Assembly (NCBI GenBank): GCA_000469685.2
Contig: LS997562.1
Span: forward strand, 8,198,007-8,262,006
Source: Haemonchus contortus
Taxonomy: Eukaryota; Nematoda; Chromadorea; Rhabditida; Trichostrongylidae
Direction: 5' to 3'
Length of the DNA stretch: 64,000 bases
In this document: positions 10,184 to 21,815 of the stretch, piece after piece
Layout of the letters: each line of letters opens with the position of its first letter
How positions within the stretch are numbered: the first letter of the stretch is position 1
Made by a program: the position numbers and the translations under genes
Notes under the pieces: generated by a model
The model's database searches: none
Told to the model about the DNA's origin: nothing
The model's input: only the letters and a program-made list of their open reading frames with translations

Positions 10184-12995
10184 AGTTGAGCTTATTCGTA
10201 AAGCTCCGGCGTTTCCGGGTGGATGCTAGGTTCCTACGAGATTCTCACCTTATAGATGCCTTTTACATAGTATGAAAAGTCATCGTAAACAGTGAATGCG
10301 CCGACAACAGGTCCATTCTTCATGATTTCTCTCTGGATAGCTTTGACCGAATGCGGTACCTCGTAAGCGTCCTCGCCTGAAATTAAAACAACAGAAAGCG
10401 TCAACTGTTCACTCTTATTCGTTATCCATTCTTTCCGTTTTAGGGATTTCCTTTTTGCTTCAAAGAGCATTTCTGTGTGAAACTCATTTTGTTCCTAGCG
10501 CCGGGAAGCTTTCTGGAGTCACATTCTATCGTGGGAGCTTTAGGACACATACGAGCTCAGAGTATTTTCATTTACTTACAGGACAGTCTCAGTAGGACAC
10601 TGGTGTAGGAAAAATTGAACAAAGAACGTTTTATGTGGTGAAAGTTCAACGGAATGCAGGCTTATGGCACACGCTCTACACTAAAATTCCTTTTTTTCCC
10701 TTGAGTAATTTAATTTTGTCTCCTATGCTGTGTAAGACAAACGCAGGTTCATTTTCTGGAAAGCTTCGCTTCGAAGGTACAAATGAAGAGAAATTTTGAA
10801 CCACCTAGTTTATATGAAATAATGCGAGTTGTGGTGCAAAATAGTTCGCAAAGGAAGCGCCAAAGTCGTCGGATTTTCAGAAATATAATACTTCGCAAAT
10901 TAGTGGCAAAGTGGGGGTTGTGCGAGAGTATGACGTCAAATTTAGCATGGAGGAAGTATTTGGAGGAGCTATCTGTCGGTCGTATGGCCTAGAGCTGGCT
11001 ACAGTAAAGCGAAAATTCGAAAAATTCACTTTGACTGTTGTCATGGGTTACGACTAGTTTTTGAGTTGCCAACATGTGTGCTCGATTGTAATTCTGCAGT
11101 CCCCACAACGTCATTGAAACATGTCTTCTTTTAGGTGTCGACATCAGCAAAGCCGGTTTTTGGACCCTCATTGCGCACTATCTCTTTCGAATCGACAGGG
11201 TCCATGGGCCATATTTGGAAGTCACAAGGTCGACCTAGCTGGAAATTTCGGAAGCAACCGAAGTGAACCGTACCTCTAAATTCGAAAAATCATGCATACC
11301 GTAAGTCCTGTCCTTCCTGTACGATTTCTTGTAACCCCTTTGACACCTTCTCCTACATTTTGGAGTGCTTGCTTTTTCCGGACATTCTCCGTAATACGTA
11401 TCGTTTCCATGATGTCCACATGGATGAAATGGGTAAGGGCGGCAACCGTCCTGAGAGCAAGCTCACTATGAGAATTTCGTGTAAAAAAGATTTCATGACT
11501 ACCTTGGAACCGTAGTCTCCTCCGGTAACAGCACCCTTGTATGTGTAAAAGTCGAAAGCTAAAATCGGCCATCCACCATCACATCTGAAACGCTATATTA
11601 TGACCTGTAGGAGGCAACGCTCTCTTGCATTCATTTGGACGCGATGGAAAAACTGTTCGTTTTTTAGATTGAGTCACGACTACTCCATGTAATCTCGAAA
11701 TATCTTCCTTATAATCGATGCATTGCCTGGTATGATGTTTTATTCACTTGCACAGTTTGAGCCAGACACCGTACTTTCCAAGATTAGAAATGTTTGTCGA
11801 GTCACTGCGATAGTTCACTCTCGAACTTCCATTTGCTGTCAAGAAGAAGTCATCACTAAGCTCTCCAGCAAGTATTGTAAAGATAGAGGCAGATGACACG
11901 CTGTTGAAGTAAATTTTCTGAGGGTAAAAGCCTTACCCATAACCGCATGACGTACAGCATGACACAAAGTCGATTGAAGAGATATGCAACTGAAATTCTT
12001 GCATTACTCTAGAGCGGAGAGCTTCGGCATAACTATTGTACTTAGTCGCACCTGCGTTTCTCCCTTGCTTGCAATGCAAATACGATCTGAAAGAGCGGAC
12101 GCCGTCGAAACAGCCCAGCACGATGCTGGAAAACCCGTGTTGAGCTTCACTATCTACACAATCGTGCTGTCTTGTAAGTGTTAGGTAAGGGATCAAAGGT
12201 GTTGCTCACCGCAGTTGGCTTGGTCGCGGATATGTCTGAGCGAACTGCAGTTAGGCCAATGAGTTCGAGCGTCGAAACTGCAAATAAGTGTTCACAATTG
12301 TCGCACCAGGTAGATCATAGTCATTATTCTGTCTGCATGTCTTTCTATGTTCAGAGTATTATCGGTTTTACGGGTTCTGCTTGAGGTTTTTAGTTTTTTG
12401 CGATTTTGAACATACTGATTTTCCTAGCAGATTTTTTCCATTTGTTCTTGAGGAGCACTGCAGTGGTAATGTAGGTAGTTTTCTTTTATGATGGCTGACC
12501 TTTCTGGGATGTCGTCGCCTTCGTCGTCCGCATTTTCAACAACAGGCTTTCTATTCTGGTTGACGAATCTCAGATCCATTAATTTGTGCTGCACATTGTA
12601 GCTGTGTGGTGTTACGTCGGCCTGCAAACAGACATTGAGTGAACCCTGAGATTGGATTTCGTGCACCGAGACGTCACCTCGAAGAAGTTCTGGTTCTTTT
12701 GCAGATATTTGACTAATTCCTCACCACTCAGCACCTGCGCCGCTAATGGGATTTCCTGATTCTTTAAAGCAGCTGCAAAAATGACATGGCCAACCGCTGA
12801 ATTTTCGTTACTGCATCTAGTAGTGGCATAAAAATGAAAACCAACCGAGCACATCCGCTTGGGATGCGAAGGCTACATGGGATAGGCAAATGCAGAGTGC
12901 AACTACGATGTACCTCTGGAAAAGAAAGTCCCAATCATTCAAAGAAAGAAGTAGTTTCTTTAAATTTTGGGAATAGTCACGATGAAATAACTTAC

Positions 12996-13015
12996 CATTG
13001 TTCAGGATGTTGTGA
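12996..13015 (-). promoter_or_regulatory. Candidate trans-splice acceptor and first exon, copy 1
   Basis: On the minus strand GATGCTTTCGCAG precedes a 17-base leader and then ATG, followed at once by the donor GTAAGT. Copy 2 has the same arrangement at 42759-42778 and copy 3 at 59640-59659. Nematode mRNAs commonly receive a spliced leader at such an acceptor. The reading is an inference from sequence. Confidence 0.45.
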
Positions 13016-13774
13016 CTGCGAAAGCATCTCCTTATATCCATGTACTCGACTGTCATGGGGGGATTAGCCTTGAATCTGATAAGAGAAATATGAGAAAAAT
13101 TTGTAGAGTAGCCATCATTTTTACTGAATATCTTCAAAGTGCAAAATATCTCAAATCAAAAAGTCGCTTAACAGTTTACTTAAGGATTTTATTTGGTCAT
13201 CGTTTTTAAATAGACTTGACCCCTTCGTCATGAACTCTGCGCTTTTTATCGTGCGGTCGTGCGTGCCATTGCAAATAGTCACCGTCACGTGAATGTCGGT
13301 AAATTAGTCAATTAGCTGTGCTGAAAACTGGAGCAATAGGCTGTTTCAAACAAAACGCTTCAATGCTCCGCGATTTCGTGAGCGACCGAACTTCTAGTTC
13401 AATCAAATTCTTTTTTTTTTTTTGCTCTTCAACCCTCTACGAGTTAGAGCTCCTTCAACAAGCTTGCCATTTGCAATGGGAAGCATAGTGAATTCTAAGT
13501 AAAGAACGCTCTAGCAAGTTTGAAATGTGCTCTATTTCGTCAGAATAGCGCAAAATTGGCTCGTGTGTATCCTCGGAAGCGTTTCACCGGCATTGGCGAG
13601 GCTGCACAGATCACAAAGGAACCCGTGTGGGAGGTTCAAACAACTTGTCATGACCCACAGCGGCAGTGAAACGCAGTTTCGTACAGTTTTGGCTAGATGT
13701 AGTCAGCAGTATGCGCTATTGCAACCCCTGAAATCTCTTCCGAATACCCCTTCCATGCTATTTCCGTCATAGTT
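13016..13774. other. 5' flank of cathepsin copy 1
   Basis: Upstream region of copy 1. It aligns with 42779-43330 and 59660-60200 upstream of copies 2 and 3, for example GACCCCTTCGTC near 13217, so promoter elements probably lie in the conserved part. It contains a T-rich run at 13411-13423. No gene is recognised. Confidence 0.5.
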
Positions 13775-13905
13775 ATCTCAGATCGCCTAGCTCAACCAAG
13801 CGTCCATCTCTCCGCGGTGGTCGGCTATATGGTGCCGGATCCGTCTGGGAGGATAAAAGCACTGACATGTGCAGGACTGGCCACTGCAAGTCGTGATCAT
13901 GAAGC
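13775..13905 (+). mobile_element. SINE fragment (tRNA-derived family), 5' truncated
   Basis: Matches the body of the SINE family seen intact at 28408-28709: CGCCTAGCTCAACCAAGCG, GGTCGGC, then GGGAGGATAAAAGCACTGAC. The A and B box head is missing. The copy 2 paralogue of this fragment is at 43975-44170. Confidence 0.6.
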
Positions 13906-13909
13906 TTTC

Positions 13910-14590
13910 CAGACAATCACCTCGAATTGATGTGAAAAATCTAAATTGAAATTGGTTAGAAATCCAAGGGTACGAACTTCACGTGAAATGCTGAGCTAAA
14001 TGTTGTAAACTGTGAACGGTACAACTTCATCTTTTAATGTATGAGGTTTTTGAGGGTTTCGTGTGAAATTCACAGCTCCCATGGGTTAGATCACTTCAGC
14101 ATGCTCTGTATGAACTGGGATAGTGCTCTCTCTGCAAACTCGTGACTATCATTGTGCAAACACCATATCTAAATCCTAATGGCATCTTTCATAGTTCACG
14201 ACCGGTCGCGCGACTGGTCGCGCGACTGGTCGTAGACCCATCTCACGAGCGACCGGCGACTGGTCGCGCGACCGGTCGTGGACTATGAAAGATGCCAATG
14301 TCGTCAGCGTAAATCTTACCCTCTACCAGTAGATGAGTACTGAAGTAAGAAGTTGAGTCATAAGTATACGCCACGAACAATAGAGGGGATAGTACACCTT
14401 GTGGTACACCATTTGTACAAAGAAAGCTTCGTTAAACGCTGTTCCTCACACGGACGTTCTTATATCTGTTTGTTAGGTAGGAACGAATCCAGCTCAGAAT
14501 AGAGCCTCGAATCCTAATTGCTAAAGTTTGGAGAGTTTGCCATGCTTCACTTTATCAGTTGCTTTTAACAGGTCGAAAACGAAATTACAC
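13910..14590 (-). mobile_element. CR1-like LINE reverse transcriptase fragment
   Basis: Minus-strand RT remnant. Around 14300-14410 it reads GVPQGVLSPLLFVA and then KIYADD, the template-grip and catalytic boxes of non-LTR reverse transcriptases. The frame is broken. The paralogous fragment upstream of copy 2 is at 44190-44750. It is interrupted by the palindromic MITE at 14181-14296, which the paralogue lacks. Confidence 0.6.
14181..14296. mobile_element. Palindromic MITE with CTTTCATAGT termini
   Basis: A 116-base palindrome beginning GGCATCTTTCATAGTTCACG and ending with the complement, with subterminal repeats of GACCGGTCGCGC. It is flanked by AAT on both sides (14178-14180 and 14297-14299). 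The paralogue at about 44448 has a single uninterrupted AATGTCATCAGCG, so the insertion and its 3-base duplication are visible directly. Confidence 0.85.
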
Positions 14591-14593
14591 TTA

Positions 14594-15083
14594 CCAGGGA
14601 GGGGTAGTCTACTTATCTTGGAACTTTGAATTCAGACCCAGATAAATCGATAGAGTTTTGAATGCTGTTTACGAAAATGGAAATTAAAACTGCAAAATGG
14701 TTCTTCTTAGAAAGTTATGGGGGCCCGAATTTTGCTCGACAGTAGTATCAATTGGAAATGCGAACTCGTCGCTTCCATATCAAACGCCCCGTGACTTAGC
14801 GGTAGTGGTCTCGCTTCGTGGGCGTGAAGTGAGGGGTCCCTCCCCGTCATTGTCCGCACTTTTGCAAAGTGTTTTTTCATTTTATCAAAGGCTCTCTAAA
14901 CGTTGTCTGACATTTCTTTAGACAATTGATACTACTGTCGAGCAAAATTCGGGCCCCCATAACTTTTTAAGGAGAATCATTTTGCAGTTTTGATTTCCAT
15001 TTTCGCAAACAGCATTCAAAACTCTAACGATTTATCTGGACCTGAACTCAAAGTTCCAAGATAAGTAGACTACCCCTCCCTGG
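14594..15083. mobile_element. MITE with about 158-base inverted repeats and TTA target duplication
   Basis: Starts CCAGGGAGGGGTAGTC and ends GACTACCCCTCCCTGG. The inverted repeats run through about 14756 and from about 14926. TTA flanks both ends (14591-14593 and 15084-15086). A 3-base TWA duplication is typical of PIF/Harbinger-derived MITEs, though these termini are not diagnostic. The short centre (14760-14920) codes for nothing recognisable. Confidence 0.75.
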
Positions 15084-15293
15084 TTAGTCATAACAGTGCA
15101 GACGAGACATGTAGACGCGCGTCTGGGGAATCCGAGCTCGTCCGAAGGAATCCTCTATATATATAAAGCGCTAACTTTGCGTGTCTGTTTGTATGCCCGT
15201 TTGTGCGTCCGCCACGTAGGCACGATAGGGATTCACATGAAATAACACGTAAGCTTGGTGAAGAAGTAATATCCTACTTATATAAACGGCTAA

Positions 15294-15450
15294 GTGTGTC
15301 TGTTGGTGTTTGTGTGTGTGTCTGTGTGTCTGTGTGTCTGTGTGTCTGTCTGTGTGTCTGTGTGTCTGTGTGTCTATGTGTCTGTGTGTCTATGTGTCTG
15401 TGTGCCTGTGTGTCTGTGTGTCTGTGTGGCTGTGTGTGTGTTTGTGTGTG
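15294..15450 (+). repeat. TGTGTCTG microsatellite
   Basis: Imperfect tandem array of TGTGTCTG and variants. It generates cysteine/valine-rich open frames in all three frames that are not genes. Confidence 0.95.
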
Positions 15451-15579
15451 TATTTTTTTTTAACAGGAAATTCACAAGTCCTGTCCCACTGGACCTAGGT
15501 CATTCAAATTTGAAAGAGAGATAGGGGGCAGGATGGGAACACTGATGGCAGATGACAGGAAGTGACAACTATCGTTAGA

Positions 15580-16060
15580 AATGAATAAGGAACCTTAGAA
15601 GGCAAAAGCCTCAGGATCGGTGACTACCTTCGCATTAGCGACGAAGCCTTGGCACCTTGATAGGTGGTGTGGGATGTGAAGGGACCGCAAATGTTTGGCG
15701 ACAAGGATTGATAATAACTGATAGGGACTGATAAGAAACCATAGAAGGCGAGAGCCCCTAGATCGGTAACGCACTTTCTGACAATAATGGAAACTTGGAA
15801 TTTTAATAGGTTAAGTAAGATGTGACAGGATCTTAGGTACTCGGTGACGGGATCAAGAACGGTTGGTGCCAGGCCAGGAGCTGATAAGGGCTAATGAAAA
15901 CCATCGGAAGCGTAGAGCCACTATAATAATTTCATTGATAGTGGTGCCTTGACAGTTTGGCGTGTGACGTGGAGAATGGCGAGATCGTAGACGACCGATG
16001 ATAGGAACTGATAACAGCTGGTAGCGACTGATAAGAGCATTGACCAATTGAATTCAACTC
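15580..16060. repeat. Degenerate tandem repeat
   Basis: About three diverged copies of a unit of roughly 160 bases, recognised by recurring ACTGATAAG, then AAACCAT-GAAGGCG-GAGCC, GATCGGT and TTGGCG-C phrases. No coding frame is conserved between copies, and the origin is unknown. Confidence 0.45.
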
Positions 16061-16475
16061 CTATGGTATTAGCGATGTATTTATGATTACGACTATTATA
16101 TAGATCACGACCGCTACCCAACAAGGTTTGTAACTCGGTGGAAAATCAAGGTTACTTGATGTTTTGATATCATCTACGACAAAGCTTACCCGACCGCCAA
16201 CAGTTTGGGATTCTCAACTAATGATGTACCCGTGGAGAAAAGAAGGTCCGGTGATAACGAAATCTTATAGTGGTGTTATTATCACTTGAGAACATTAGTG
16301 AGTACTACTCGATTCATTGGTTGCCTATCAGTTAAACCTTTAATGATTCATAATTTTCAAGATCAAGAGCAACCGAATGACACTTTTAATCGTAGGCTTA
16401 TGCGTGGGCATGTGGTGCACGCATTTGCGTGCGTAGCCCAACTGGTTATATCATATTCAGTCAGTCATAACAATA

Positions 16476-17372
16476 TTGGGTTGTGACATAAGTTGGTAGA
16501 GTTTTTTTCACAAAGATTTATTTGAACCAAAAAACAATAATTAAAATAATAAGTTAACCAATGATGTATCCTCCGTTAATCTTCACGACCTCCTCCCATC
16601 CTCGACCAATTTGTTGATGCCGTTCCGCCAAAAATCCGCCGGTTTCGTGTCGAAGAAGTTGCTGAGCCAGTTTTTAAGATCCTCTTCACCATTGAAGGTA
16701 ACACCCCTCATTCGGTTTGATAGAGATACGGAGAGTGCGGTGGATGCTGAGGAACCTCCCATTCAAGCTCTTGGAGTGCTGTTTTGACGACTTGAGCACT
16801 ACGAGGCCTGGTGTTGTCGTGGAGCAAGATGACTTGACCTCGTCTATAAGGTCTTTTCAACCAAATAGCCTCATTTACACTGTTCAGCTGGGCAATGTAG
16901 ACCTCCTTGTTGACAGTGGTGTTTCGTTCGAGCAGTTTTCCAGTGCACCATGCCTACCCAGTCCCACCAAATGCAGATCATGACCTTTTTTTGGGGCGAA
17001 GATCTTGCTTGACTCTCGGCTTTGTGCCTTTCCTTAGGCCACCCACACCTTTCAGTAGACACACCTATGACGCCTTTCCCGTAAACATTCCATGTGTCCC
17101 GAGCGGTTTCGGCTGCTTTTTGACTTCGACGAAAAGCAAAGAAGAGTAGATATTGAAAATGCTAATTTTTTCTTCTTTCAATTCCATTCTGGATATTCCA
17201 TTTCTGAGAGCGGAAAAAGACGAACAATTAAATTATCCTGAAAACAAATAAAGCAGTTTTGTGGAGGAAAAAGAGTTCTTTTGAATGAATGTAAACGCTT
17301 CGCTAAAAGACTAAATAAATCGTTGCAAAATAACTCTAGCGCAAAACTCTACGAACTTATGTTACGACCCAA
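16476..17372 (-). mobile_element. Mariner element, internally deleted
   Basis: Terminal inverted repeats TTGGGTTGTGACATAAGTTG (left) and the complement of TTGGGTCGTAACATAAGTTC (right) are flanked by TA at 16474-16475 and 17373-17374. The minus strand carries the C-terminal half of a mariner transposase in broken frames, including an ICIWWDWVGMVH-like block (16871-17062) and a downstream segment resembling the HDNTRP region. The 897-base length is below that of an autonomous mariner (about 1.3 kb), so it is a non-autonomous relic. Confidence 0.8.
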
Positions 17373-17404
17373 TATTTTGTCACACTCGACTGTCTTTTGG
17401 CTTC

Positions 17405-17665
17405 TCCTGGATGAGCTGGTGTAGCGGGAAGTGACACACTTCACACGCATAGTCACGGGTTCGAATCCCGGATCGATATCTGTTAGTCGGTCGGTTTTTT
17501 GATACCTAACTCGTTTGGAAGGATAAAAACACTGACTTGTACATCGACTGCCCGAGTCTTGTATAAGCCACATACTCATTCAATACGCCACTACGATTCT
17601 AAGTGAAGGTCGACTGGTTGAGTGTATCCCTAGAACGGGATTGATTAACGCCCCAAGGCATTATC
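17405..17665 (+). mobile_element. tRNA-derived SINE
   Basis: Head GCTGGTGTAGCGGGAAGTG (A-box-like) and GGGTTCGAATCCCGGATCG (B box), then the family body with GGATAAAAACACTGACTTG and GCCACTACGATTCT. It is diverged from the intact copy at 28408-28709. The paralogue upstream of copy 2 is at 44771-45040. Confidence 0.75.
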
Positions 17666-18185
17666 CTCACTATTTTCTCCTATGCTTTGGCCGCAGGTGA
17701 AGTGATATTTATGGGGTTGAATAGAGAAAACTACTTTGGGTCGGGTGTCTCAGGAATGGCCGTGGCAGTAGATTCTTTCTACTGCCACGGCCACGAAACG
17801 GAAATTCGCTTAAAATAAACGAAGCATTGAGTATCATACATATAGAACTGCGCAAACATAAAGCTTTTTGTATGCAATTCGCGGCATACCATCGAAGGAA
17901 TGTACTTGGAGCACATGAACGACTTCAGTGTTCGGGGATCGCCAGGCATTCCTCAGAAGTGTTCAGGCGTTCAGATTCTTCGAGTGTTGTATCGAACTTA
18001 GCGTCGCCAACAAGGACAGAATTGAAGAAAAACGCGCAAGCGCATCTGGTTTTTAAACGCCAGTCAGACGTCGGTTGCTACTTTCATTTTGAAGCACGGG
18101 TATTCTCTAATGGGGTATGATTTGAATCTGATTAGTTTCATATAAGAAAAGCTTTCTTATGAAGGTGCGTATGAACTTCTCCTTC
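17666..18185. other. Duplicated intergenic block without recognised gene
   Basis: Aligns with 45041-45535 upstream of copy 2. A plus-strand open frame at 17827-18120 is not preserved in the paralogue (45216-45425 differs in frame), so I do not call a gene. Confidence 0.4.
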
Positions 18186-19264
18186 ATAGATTTATTTATT
18201 TATTTCATACGCTATGTAAGACAGCGTGAGAAAATATAAATGCGAAACAACCGTAAATGAAACACAACAACAATTCCCAACAAACACAAGATACTTGACA
18301 CCTAGGCTTGTAGTATAAGGTTTGTTGCGGACCGTTTGAAAGAAATACGAGAGCTTCGGATGGATATGGATTTATTTATACGCAAAAAAGATAGTCCAGC
18401 CCTAATAGTAAAAAAATTCCGTCTAATTGTAGTTTTCGGCCTATGAAAAGACAGTTTGAGTTCTCCACCCCTGGTTTTGGATGGGATGAGATCATAGAAA
18501 CGTAGAAAATCAATTGCAGCTTTGGAAGTAAGAACCCTATGCAACATACACAAATCAAAGAGGTCACGTCTGGAATGCAAGGAAGGAATCTGTAAATATT
18601 TGTTTCTTATGGATGCCCTAGGGATTCTGGAATAGAAGAAACCACCGCGACGCACGAGGACTTTTCTCGTGAAGTTGTTTTGGACTTTTTCGATGACAGC
18701 CGAATCCCTTTTCTTATGCGGATAAAACAAAACGGTTCCGCTCTCGACCAGAGGTCTCATATAAGTTTTATATACACGAATGAGAACCTTGCTGTCATTG
18801 GTCGTAAGAGCCTTGAATATCTGGTACGTACGTCGAATTGCCTTTTTGTGCACTTCCTTGTAATAATCGGAAAAATCAAGCTTGTTGTCATATAAATACC
18901 CTAAATCTTTGACCTTTTCCACCATTTGGATCTCCTGACCATTTATGAAATATGAGGAAGATTGTGGAGCTGGAGGTTCTATGCGCATGTAACAGGTTTT
19001 AGTGGTAGAGATAGGAATCTGCCACTCATTCGATCATTGGGCAAGCATATTAATTGAATTCGGCAGAAATACCGAGTTCTGAGGGGAATCTATTACTTTA
19101 TAGAATTTAAGGTCATCCGCATACTGTTTGGCAGTAACTATACCATTACAACAAGTAGAGGCCAAATCAGCAGAGTAGATATTGAAAAATATGGGATACA
19201 ATACCCCGCCTTGTGGAACACCACTATGCAGGGGACAGACTTCAGAATATGAAGCGTTTGTACA
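18186..19264 (-). mobile_element. CR1-like LINE, 5' truncated
   Basis: Minus-strand non-LTR element. 19034-19285 carries SGVPQGGVLYPIFFNIYSAD and YADDLKFYKV (RT catalytic box). 18302-18988 is an intact 228-codon C-terminal domain with KVKDLGYLYDNKLDFS, VYKTYMRPLVESGT, VQNNFTRKVL and SRRDLFDLC. The 3' end is at the left with short TTTA repeats. The paralogous flank at 45535-45545 is uninterrupted between CAGATTAGG and AATCCTCTTATG, which marks the insertion. The 5' half and endonuclease are absent. Confidence 0.85.
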
Positions 19265-19608
19265 GAGTCCTCTTATGTTAGTCAAGCTAGTGCCATACGT
19301 TTTTTTTATTGAAATACTTCTAATAAGGGGTGATCCTTCGGTATGCCATAGAGCCGAGGTTCTTGGGGTAGCAAATTTCTTATACGTGCGAGATATTGCA
19401 TTTTTGACGTATCAGTGGAAATGGAAGGCAAATACTCATCTAGACATCTTGAAATTACGCAGCAAACCTTTTGTTAATCGCCAACAGAATGAAAATCATC
19501 AAAGGCACTCAACTAATCCATAGAAAAAAAGAATTTTGATAGCGCCAAGTAATCTCGTCTTGCGAAATTAAGCAATGACAGTAATGATGTGTATGAGTAG
19601 AAATAAGT

Positions 19609-21542
19609 ACAGCACTCGCCGTAAGAACTTAAAAATTCACGAGAATACCGCGAGTTCGCGTCTTTTTCGTCTTTTCTTTATAAATCGCTTCAAAATGAAG
19701 TAATCGATGAGAAAGAAATACTGTCGAACTCAACTCATCGAGCTCTACAAGATGATGCCCTTAAGTCTCAAAAATGCTTTATTTTGGATTGTGCCATGCA
19801 CTTGAGCTGCATCCAAAAAGTGATTGCATGCACATGGGGTGCACGCTTTAGTGCTTATAGAGGCTGATTGGTCCCTGAAGATGATATGTTCAGAATTCGC
19901 TTCGGATTGCGTCACGTACTCGACTTTACTCAGAACAATGTGAAAATATTGATTGGTTTTGTTCACTCTCCATTGTTACTTTTTCAGCTTGGAGGCTGTG
20001 GATAACTGCATCTACGGTTTCCGCACTCAACACTCCTCCTTACAGGTTCCTTTGAGAATTTGATACCAAGTTAAATAAGGGAGTCGATTTTTTTGACATT
20101 TTCCAAACTTTGGAGATTATTTTACTCGCAGATCTGAAGAGGGGGCACTGAGGCACTGTGCTGGCGTAGAGAGCTCTTTGTTCTCTGCAGAGCTGTCTAT
20201 GGTGCACCTTATCAAGAATCAACATTTTTCCCTGGGTACGGCTCCAAACTTCGCTTTTCGTCACACCCAAATCACAAAATTATCGTTGAAATTTTTTGCA
20301 ACTAAATTGTATACAGATTTTATATTCTATATGGGTCAACGCGTGGTGAAAACCCCCCTTCATAACCATTTTCTCCCATTCCTTCTCAAAACTCCTATTC
20401 AAACTTCCCACGTTTCCGTCCCTACAGTACCCTGTCCCCTGCAGATCTTACCCCCCACTGGAGTACTTATCACTCGATCAAAACCCCCTCGCAACTTCAG
20501 AACCCCGCCGCTTGCGGACCTAACCCTCCATTAGAATAATCATTATTCAAAATGCCCCAACTTCCCGTCACTACAGTACCCACCGCCTGCAAATCCAGCT
20601 CCCCATTCAACTAGTCATTACTCGAAATTGCCCGCCACTACGGAACCCGCTGCCTGCCAAGCAAAACCCTTCAAAACCACCATTCAAACCCCGCGCCACT
20701 ACAGTACCCGACCACATGCGCATTCAAACACGCGAGGGCGGAAAATGGTTATAAAGGGAAGATTTCATCACGGATTGACCCATACATCATTGGATAGCAA
20801 TTTTCGTGGGGAATCTAACTGTATACAAATTGGCTGCAAAAGGGCCAAGAAAAAGGGAAAAACAAAATTTTTTGATTTGGGCCTGACGAAGTTCGAAGTT
20901 TGGGGCCATACCAAGGGAAACATTTTGATCTACGAGAAGGTGCACCATAAACAGCTTTGCTGAGAACAAAGAGCTCTCTATGTCAGCACAGTGCCTCAGT
21001 GCCCCCTCTTCAGATCTGCGAGGAAAATCTCTCCAAAGTTTGGAAAATGTCAAAAAAATCTACTCCCTTATTTTGCCGTAACTTGGTATCAAATTCTCAA
21101 AGGAACCTGTAAGGAGAAGTATTGAGTGCGGAAACCGTAGATGCAGTTATCTACAGCCTCCAAGCTAAAAAAGGAACAATGGAGTGTGAACAAAACCAAT
21201 CAATATTTTCACATTGTTCTGAGTAAAGTCGAGTACGTGACGCAATCAGAAGCGAATTCCGAACGTATCATCTTCAGGACCAATCAGCCCCTACAAGCGC
21301 CAAAGCGTGCACCCCATGTGCATGCAATCACTTTTTGGATGCAGCTCAAGTGCATGGCGCAATCCAAAATAAAGCATTTTCAACACTTGAGGGCATCATC
21401 TTGTAGAGCTCGATGAGCTGAGTTCAACAGTATTTCTTTCTCATCGATTACTTTATTTTGAAGCGATTTATAAAGAAAAGACGAAAAAGACGCGAACTCG
21501 CGGTATTCTCGTGAATTTTTGAGCTCTTACGGCGAGTACTGT
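19609..21542. mobile_element. Long-armed fold-back element
   Basis: Two arms of roughly 730-770 bases (19609 to about 20345 and about 20770-21542) are inverted repeats. The ends are ACAG(C/T)ACTCGCCGTAAG. The paralogous flank near 45885 joins AAATAAGTAG to TTCAAAAGC with no such sequence, so this is an insertion. The spacer (20345-20770) is C-rich and contains four degenerate copies of a CACTACAGTACCC motif. The arms are diverged enough that it is not an assembly mirror. Open frames in the arms resemble each other but no known transposase. Confidence 0.8.
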
Positions 21543-21815
21543 TCTTCAAAAGCTATTTCATTGGGATCAGACGCTGTGGAAAATGGAAAAACCAAGACTT
21601 TTTGACGAATGTGAGAATCTGATGGAATGACGAGGTTGACTTTCTACGCGACATTATGGCAGAAACCTCAATAAAACCATAACGTAGCAAAACTGAAGGT
21701 AACGAGTTGATAGCTCCTCGTGTCCGCTAAGAAAACAAGTTTTGAAATCCTCAAGACCAATTAAGAGCAGGTGAGATAACAGTGGCACAGCAGATCATCA
21801 CTTAGTTCATTGGAT

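Larger units (their letters stand above)
7614..12998 (-). pseudogene. Cathepsin B-like cysteine protease copy 1, probably inactivated
   Basis: Papain-family (C1A) cathepsin B-like gene in 12 exons, listed 5' to 3': 12996-12998 (ATG only), 12846-12915 (signal peptide, [18 protein letters not shown]), 12678-12772 (propeptide, [19 protein letters not shown]), 12500-12621, 12210-12277, 12052-12125 (catalytic Cys), 11937-11989, 11503-11584, 11300-11450 (occluding loop, [15 protein letters not shown]), 10249-10376, 7796-7911 (catalytic His and Asn), 7614-7690. Phases and splice sites match copies 2 and 3. Three oddities are seen only here: GSCW is ASCW, NSW is NSF, and the 7796-7911 exon is 116 rather than 118 bases, which shifts the frame after residue 320 and replaces the conserved tail. 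A CR1-like LINE occupies the intron between exons 10 and 11. All other exons are open, so decay is recent or the deletion is a sequencing error. Confidence 0.9.

Noticed and set aside
15203..15524. Cys/Val-rich open frames on the plus strand
   Set aside because: Produced entirely by the TGTGTCTG microsatellite, in all three frames.
19182..19523. 113-codon plus-strand frame
   Set aside because: Antisense to the LINE RT and running into its flank; no resemblance to a known protein.
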